Assembly (NCBI GenBank): GCA_040403495.1
Contig: JBBAKM010000005.1
Location: 62,001 to 126,000 of the forward strand
Reading direction: 5' to 3'
Length of the DNA stretch: 64,000 bases
Source of the DNA: JABMMZ01 sp040403495
GTDB lineage: Bacteria; Bacteroidota; Bacteroidia; NS11-12g; UBA955
A program made the translations under genes and the position numbers. This document shows, in pieces, positions 61,023 to 64,000 of this stretch (positions are counted from its first letter, which is position 1; each line of letters begins with the position of its first letter). The notes beneath the pieces were generated by a model. The model had not been told where the DNA came from, searched no databases, and was given only the letters and a program-made list of their open reading frames with translations.

Positions 61023-61238
61023 TTGAACAACACAATCCAATTCTCCTTAGACTCTGAGTATATTCAACTCAATCAACTGCTTAAGCTAACTGGTTTCGCT
61101 TCTACAGGTGCGGAGGCTTCCTTTTACGTTGACCAATCATTGGTGAAGTGTAATGGAGTTATAGAGTTGAGAAGAAGATATAAAGTTAAGAAAGGCGATT
61201 CAATTGAATTTAAAGGACAAAAAATTCAAGTTTTGTAA
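61023..61238 (+). CDS. S4-domain RNA-binding protein (YbcJ-like)
   Basis: A 71-residue single S4 domain, comparable with E. coli YbcJ (70 aa): QLNQLLKLTGFASTGAEASF, then DQSLVKCNGVIELRRRYKVK and a GDSIEFKGQKIQVL end. The S4 fold binds structured RNA, and the ELRRRYKV basic patch is the expected RNA contact. The start is a TTG directly after the TAA of the T9SS mini-protein; no ATG or GTG exists in the first part of the frame, and the alignment with YbcJ supports this start. Translational coupling is likely. The GNAT gene follows 3 bp after the stop. Confidence 0.87.
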   Translation: MNNTIQFSLDSEYIQLNQLLKLTGFASTGAEASFYVDQSLVKCNGVIELRRRYKVKKGDSIEFKGQKIQVL

Positions 61239-61241
61239 TAC

Positions 61242-61691
61242 ATGGTGTCTATTCGATTAGCAAATGAATCAGACGTTCAAGCTATTTATGATTTAATCAA
61301 AGAATTAGCAATATTTGAAAAAGCAGAGTTCGAATTGCAAAACACCCATGAACAGCTACTATTCGACGGATTTAAAGAAAATCCCATTTATTATTGTATA
61401 GTCGCTGAAGAAAATCAAACCGTAGTTGGGATGTCTTTCTTGTATGTTAGATATTCTACATGGAAAGGCAGAGTTCTGTATCTTGAAGATTTAGTAGTTA
61501 AAGAAAATTATAGAAATAAAGGAATTGGGACTCAGTTAATGCAATCAACCATTGAATTTGCTAAGTTAAATGGTTTCAAGCGTATTCAATGGCAAGTGCT
61601 TGATTGGAATGTTGATGCTATTAGGTTCTATAAAAAGTTTAATGCTCAATTTGACGCAGAATGGACTAATGTACATTTAAACCTAGTTTAA
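61242..61691 (+). CDS. GNAT N-acetyltransferase, spermidine/spermine acetyltransferase-like
   Basis: A 149-residue acetyl-CoA-dependent acetyltransferase. The sequence follows the SSAT/thialysine-acetyltransferase pattern: IRLANESDVQAIYDLIKELA at the start, YSTWKGRVLYLEDLVV, the acetyl-CoA motif NYRNKGIGTQLM (R/Q-x-x-G-x-G/A) and WQVLDWNVDAIRFYKKF near the end. SSAT relatives acetylate polyamines or lysine analogues; the true substrate is not known here. It is the last gene of the T9SS mini-protein/S4/GNAT unit (3-bp gap to the S4 gene) and converges on the sulfatase-fold gene. Confidence 0.87.
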   Translation: MVSIRLANESDVQAIYDLIKELAIFEKAEFELQNTHEQLLFDGFKENPIYYCIVAEENQTVVGMSFLYVRYSTWKGRVLYLEDLVVKENYRNKGIGTQLMQSTIEFAKLNGFKRIQWQVLDWNVDAIRFYKKFNAQFDAEWTNVHLNLV

Positions 61692-61720
61692 ATGGATCTT
61701 TTAACATTAGCTTAATTTAA

Positions 61721-63619
61721 TTACTTTACAAAAAAGCGATTATTAAGTAGACTGAACAAATAATATTGATGTTTAGCTTTTAAAATTTCAGTTAATTCAA
61801 TTTTGGTTGCATTTGAATCATCAAATTGAGTTATAATATCTCCATTGTTTTTCATCTCTTTAGTCTGAATGTGCATTTTTAATTCCCCATTTTGAGACAT
61901 TCTTAAGCAATATGGATATTGAATAACTTGAAGTAATCCGTTGTCATAATTTAATGAATATCCTTTTTGAGGCTCAAACACATTTCTTCCTAAACTGAAA
62001 ATACTATCTTTGATATTACACAAACTCATTATACTTGGAAAGATATCACAATGTGATACAGTCGAAGAGTCATTAAAACCTGGTTTAATTAGTTTGGGAG
62101 AGTAAAATATTAAAGGAATTTCATATTTCCCTGTTGGAGAGTAAAAGTATTCTTCTTTACTGTATGAAGTGTGATCGGCAGTTATTATAAAAATAGTATT
62201 ATCAAACCATTTTTGTTTTTTAGCAGACTCGAAAAATTCTTTTAAAGCATAATCTGTATATCTAACAGTTTTATGAATTGGTAATTCACCCTCTTTAAAT
62301 TTATCTTTAAATTTTTCAGGGATTTTATATGGATCATGAGATGACAAAGTAAATACACTGCTAAAAAAGGGTTCTTTTTTGTTGCTTAGTTGGTTTGAGT
62401 AATATTTTAAATACTCCAAATCCCAAATACCCCAGTGTCCGTCATGGTCATTTTTATTTGGATACTCATCAAGTCCATAATAGTCAATAGGGCCACACAT
62501 TTTTAAAAAGTTCAAAAATCCCATCGATCCATTTTTGGTTCCATAATAAAAAGAACAATCATATTTATTTTTGTTTAAATAGTAATGAATACCTCTTAAA
62601 GTATTCCCTTGAAAATTACTATTGATATAAGGTACATCTAATAGAGAAGGAATAGATGCAAAAATAGCAGGAACACTCTCTATTGAGGAATATCCATTGC
62701 TGTAAGCATGTTTATAATAATAGGCATCTTTAGATAATTGGTCTAAATAAGGAGTAAATCTTTCTTTGTTATTCAAAAAACCACAATAATCTCTTCCAAT
62801 ACTTTCTAATATAATTAATACAATATTAGGTTGTGTCTTTAAGGAGTATGGAGATGGTGATTGAACAGCGTTACTTAATTCTAAGGCAGCAGAATTGTCA
62901 AAATAATTTACCGCTTTAACATTTTTTGAGTCATAAGAAGTTAAAAGCTGTGTTAGTGAATTGATAGTCGCTGAGGTCCATTCAGGATTTACAAATCTAG
63001 CGGCATCAAAACTTCTCAGTGGTTTCACATTTAATCCACCTCTAGCACCAATGATAAGAAAGACAGCAGCTAATAAAAACAAAGAACTTCTTAATACAAT
63101 TGCATTGGTGGAGTTAGAAATAGAGATTGGTTTATTTGGATGTGAAGGATATAGTTTAATAAGGCTGAAAATAAAAACGATTAATAGAATAAGAAGATAC
63201 CAATAGGTATAAAGGTAAGACATTATAGGATTAGAAGGATCATTAACAAGGTAAAACAATTCAATCCCACTTCTTCTATTTTTAATCTTAAAAAATTCAA
63301 AATCAATCAGATTTAAGATTAATAGTAGGCTTATACCCAAAATAAAGGTAAATTTTATAAATATGTTGAAATGTTTATTTGAATTAATTTTGATGGGGAA
63401 TAAGCTTATAAGGTGAAAAGGGATAAGGCAATAAACCAGTGCTTGAATATCGAAAAGGACTCCATAGAAGAGAACCCCTGGTAATTGAATTAATTCGCTG
63501 CTATTAAAGTAGTTAAAGTTGAATAAAATAAATAATAATCGACAAATAGTTAATATTAGAAGGCCCAGTAAAGAGCGTTTTAACCAAGTTATTATATAGA
63601 TATATTGAGGATATTTCAT
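61721..63619 (-). CDS. LTA synthase/sulfatase-fold membrane transferase
   Basis: A 632-residue protein with five hydrophobic helices in the first 200 residues and an extracytoplasmic alkaline-phosphatase-fold domain. Motifs are PNIVLIILESIGRD (metal-binding Glu), SNGYSSIESVPAIFASIPSL (nucleophile region), FTLSSHDPY and ITADHTSYS (metal-binding Asp-His). In staphylococcal LtaS the nucleophile is Thr; here the aligned position is Ser311 or Ser312, a common variant in Bacteroidota. Gram-negative cells have no lipoteichoic acid, so a phosphoglycerol or phosphoethanolamine transfer to a glycan or lipid is more likely. The in-frame TTG at 63637 is ignored in favour of the ATG at 63619. Confidence 0.87.
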   Translation of the reverse strand: MKYPQYIYIITWLKRSLLGLLILTICRLLFILFNFNYFNSSELIQLPGVLFYGVLFDIQALVYCLIPFHLISLFPIKINSNKHFNIFIKFTFILGISLLLILNLIDFEFFKIKNRRSGIELFYLVNDPSNPIMSYLYTYWYLLILLIVFIFSLIKLYPSHPNKPISISNSTNAIVLRSSLFLLAAVFLIIGARGGLNVKPLRSFDAARFVNPEWTSATINSLTQLLTSYDSKNVKAVNYFDNSAALELSNAVQSPSPYSLKTQPNIVLIILESIGRDYCGFLNNKERFTPYLDQLSKDAYYYKHAYSNGYSSIESVPAIFASIPSLLDVPYINSNFQGNTLRGIHYYLNKNKYDCSFYYGTKNGSMGFLNFLKMCGPIDYYGLDEYPNKNDHDGHWGIWDLEYLKYYSNQLSNKKEPFFSSVFTLSSHDPYKIPEKFKDKFKEGELPIHKTVRYTDYALKEFFESAKKQKWFDNTIFIITADHTSYSKEEYFYSPTGKYEIPLIFYSPKLIKPGFNDSSTVSHCDIFPSIMSLCNIKDSIFSLGRNVFEPQKGYSLNYDNGLLQVIQYPYCLRMSQNGELKMHIQTKEMKNNGDIITQFDDSNATKIELTEILKAKHQYYLFSLLNNRFFVK

Positions 63620-63691
63620 GAAGTTTGCGGGTTGCAAAAATGCAAAACAATATTCTCATTTGAATAAAAATAAAAAAAAAGCAGAATATTT

Positions 63692-63721
63692 TTGTTGGAA
63701 TGAAAAAAAGGTGTACTTTTG
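63692..63721 (+). promoter_or_regulatory. Near-perfect Bacteroidota promoter for rpsL
   Basis: TTG at 63692-63694 (in a TTTTTG context), a spacer of 19 bp and TACTTTTG at 63714-63721 match the Bacteroidota consensus TTG-N19-TAnnTTTG exactly. It lies 34 bp upstream of the rpsL ATG. Confidence 0.75.
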
Positions 63722-63755
63722 CAGTCCTTTTTATAAAAAAAGTATTTATTAGATT

Positions 63756-64000
63756 ATGCCAACCATACAACAACTGGTAAGAAAGGGGCGACAAACCTTA
63801 AAGTTCAAGAGCAAATCTCCAGCTCTGGATTCTTGTCCGCAAAGACGCGGTGTCTGCACTCGTGTTTACACTACTACCCCTAAGAAGCCTAACTCAGCTA
63901 TGAGAAAAGTAGCTCGTGTTAGATTAACGAACCAAAAAGAGATTAACGCTTACATACCTGGAGAGGGACACAATTTACAAGAGCATTCGATTGTTCTAGT
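63756..64000 (+). CDS. rpsL: 30S ribosomal protein S12 (partial, runs off the window)
   Basis: The first 81 codons of S12, cut by the window end. The protein starts MPTIQQLVRKGRQ and contains the universal S12 segments CPQRRGVCTRVYTTTPKKPN and SAMRKVARVRL, then AYIPGEGHNLQEHS. S12 sits at the decoding centre of the 30S subunit and is the site of streptomycin resistance changes. Lys-43 type position in TTTPKKPNSA keeps the wild-type Lys-Pro-Asn. The frame has no stop inside the window. rpsG and fusA would be expected next. A strong promoter precedes it. Confidence 0.97.
   Translation, partial: MPTIQQLVRKGRQTLKFKSKSPALDSCPQRRGVCTRVYTTTPKKPNSAMRKVARVRLTNQKEINAYIPGEGHNLQEHSIVL

Noticed and set aside
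63513..63794. Minus-strand 93-residue frame overlapping the LTA-synthase-like gene start and rpsL
   Set aside because: It crosses the rpsL promoter and start codon and lies in another frame of two real genes.

Overview
The window is AT-rich, densely coded chromosomal DNA from a member of the Bacteroidota that carries a type IX secretion system (T9SS). Four observations support this. It holds a complete porP-gldK-gldL-gldM-gldN cluster. Many of its secreted proteins end in T9SS sorting domains of type A or type B. Several promoters fit the Bacteroidota consensus TTG-N18-20-TAnnTTTG. Several genes also start with TTG or GTG directly behind an upstream stop codon. I see no 16S rRNA, tRNA, IS element, prophage, CRISPR array or plasmid feature, so I do not place the organism below phylum.

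Layout. 0-2.2 kb: two secreted or lipoprotein genes of unknown role. 2.2-12.9 kb: housekeeping and envelope genes (acyl-CoA carboxylase carboxyltransferase, subtilisin-like protease, SppA, PurB, a PorE-like OmpA/TPR/beta-propeller lipoprotein, phosphoesterase, rhomboid protease, MsrA). 13-19 kb: thiamine pyrophosphokinase, then cyanophycin synthetase coupled by overlapping start and stop codons to two polytopic GT-C glycosyltransferases. 19.1-22.9 kb (minus strand): a tight operon of a T9SS-sorted M1 aminopeptidase, an MbnP-like copper protein and an MbnH-like di-haem enzyme. 23-27.2 kb: two 23S rRNA methyltransferases facing a LutA-like/Ldh redox pair.

27.4-39.1 kb is the most distinctive block. 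An ECF sigma factor overlaps a gene for a single-pass membrane protein with an anti-sigma-like N-terminus and a C-terminal outer-membrane-barrel-like domain. Next come a T9SS type A cargo protein and two giant paralogous type B proteins, which are separated by a perfect 24-bp inverted repeat. 39.2-50.7 kb: citrate synthase, a minus-strand set with a 1324-residue PKD-like repeat protein and two small partners, Mpl, an ABC permease, a conserved unknown and a stand-alone methylmalonyl-CoA mutase large subunit. 50.9-58.4 kb: dnaA, then the T9SS core cluster, closed by a strong hairpin terminator. 58.5-64 kb: typA/bipA, a tiny repeat lipoprotein, a 110-residue protein that is little more than a T9SS sorting domain, an S4 protein, a GNAT acetyltransferase, an LTA-synthase-like enzyme, and the start of rpsL with a near-perfect promoter.

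How the parts connect. The T9SS core (PorP, GldK-N), the PorE-like lipoprotein and at least six candidate cargo proteins lie in the same 64 kb, so the secretion machine and a good part of its client set can be read together. The ECF locus is the best candidate for regulated T9SS cargo. The M1/MbnP/MbnH operon links secreted proteolysis with copper handling. The carboxyltransferase and the mutase both belong to branched-chain or odd-chain acyl-CoA catabolism that feeds the TCA cycle, where citrate synthase acts.
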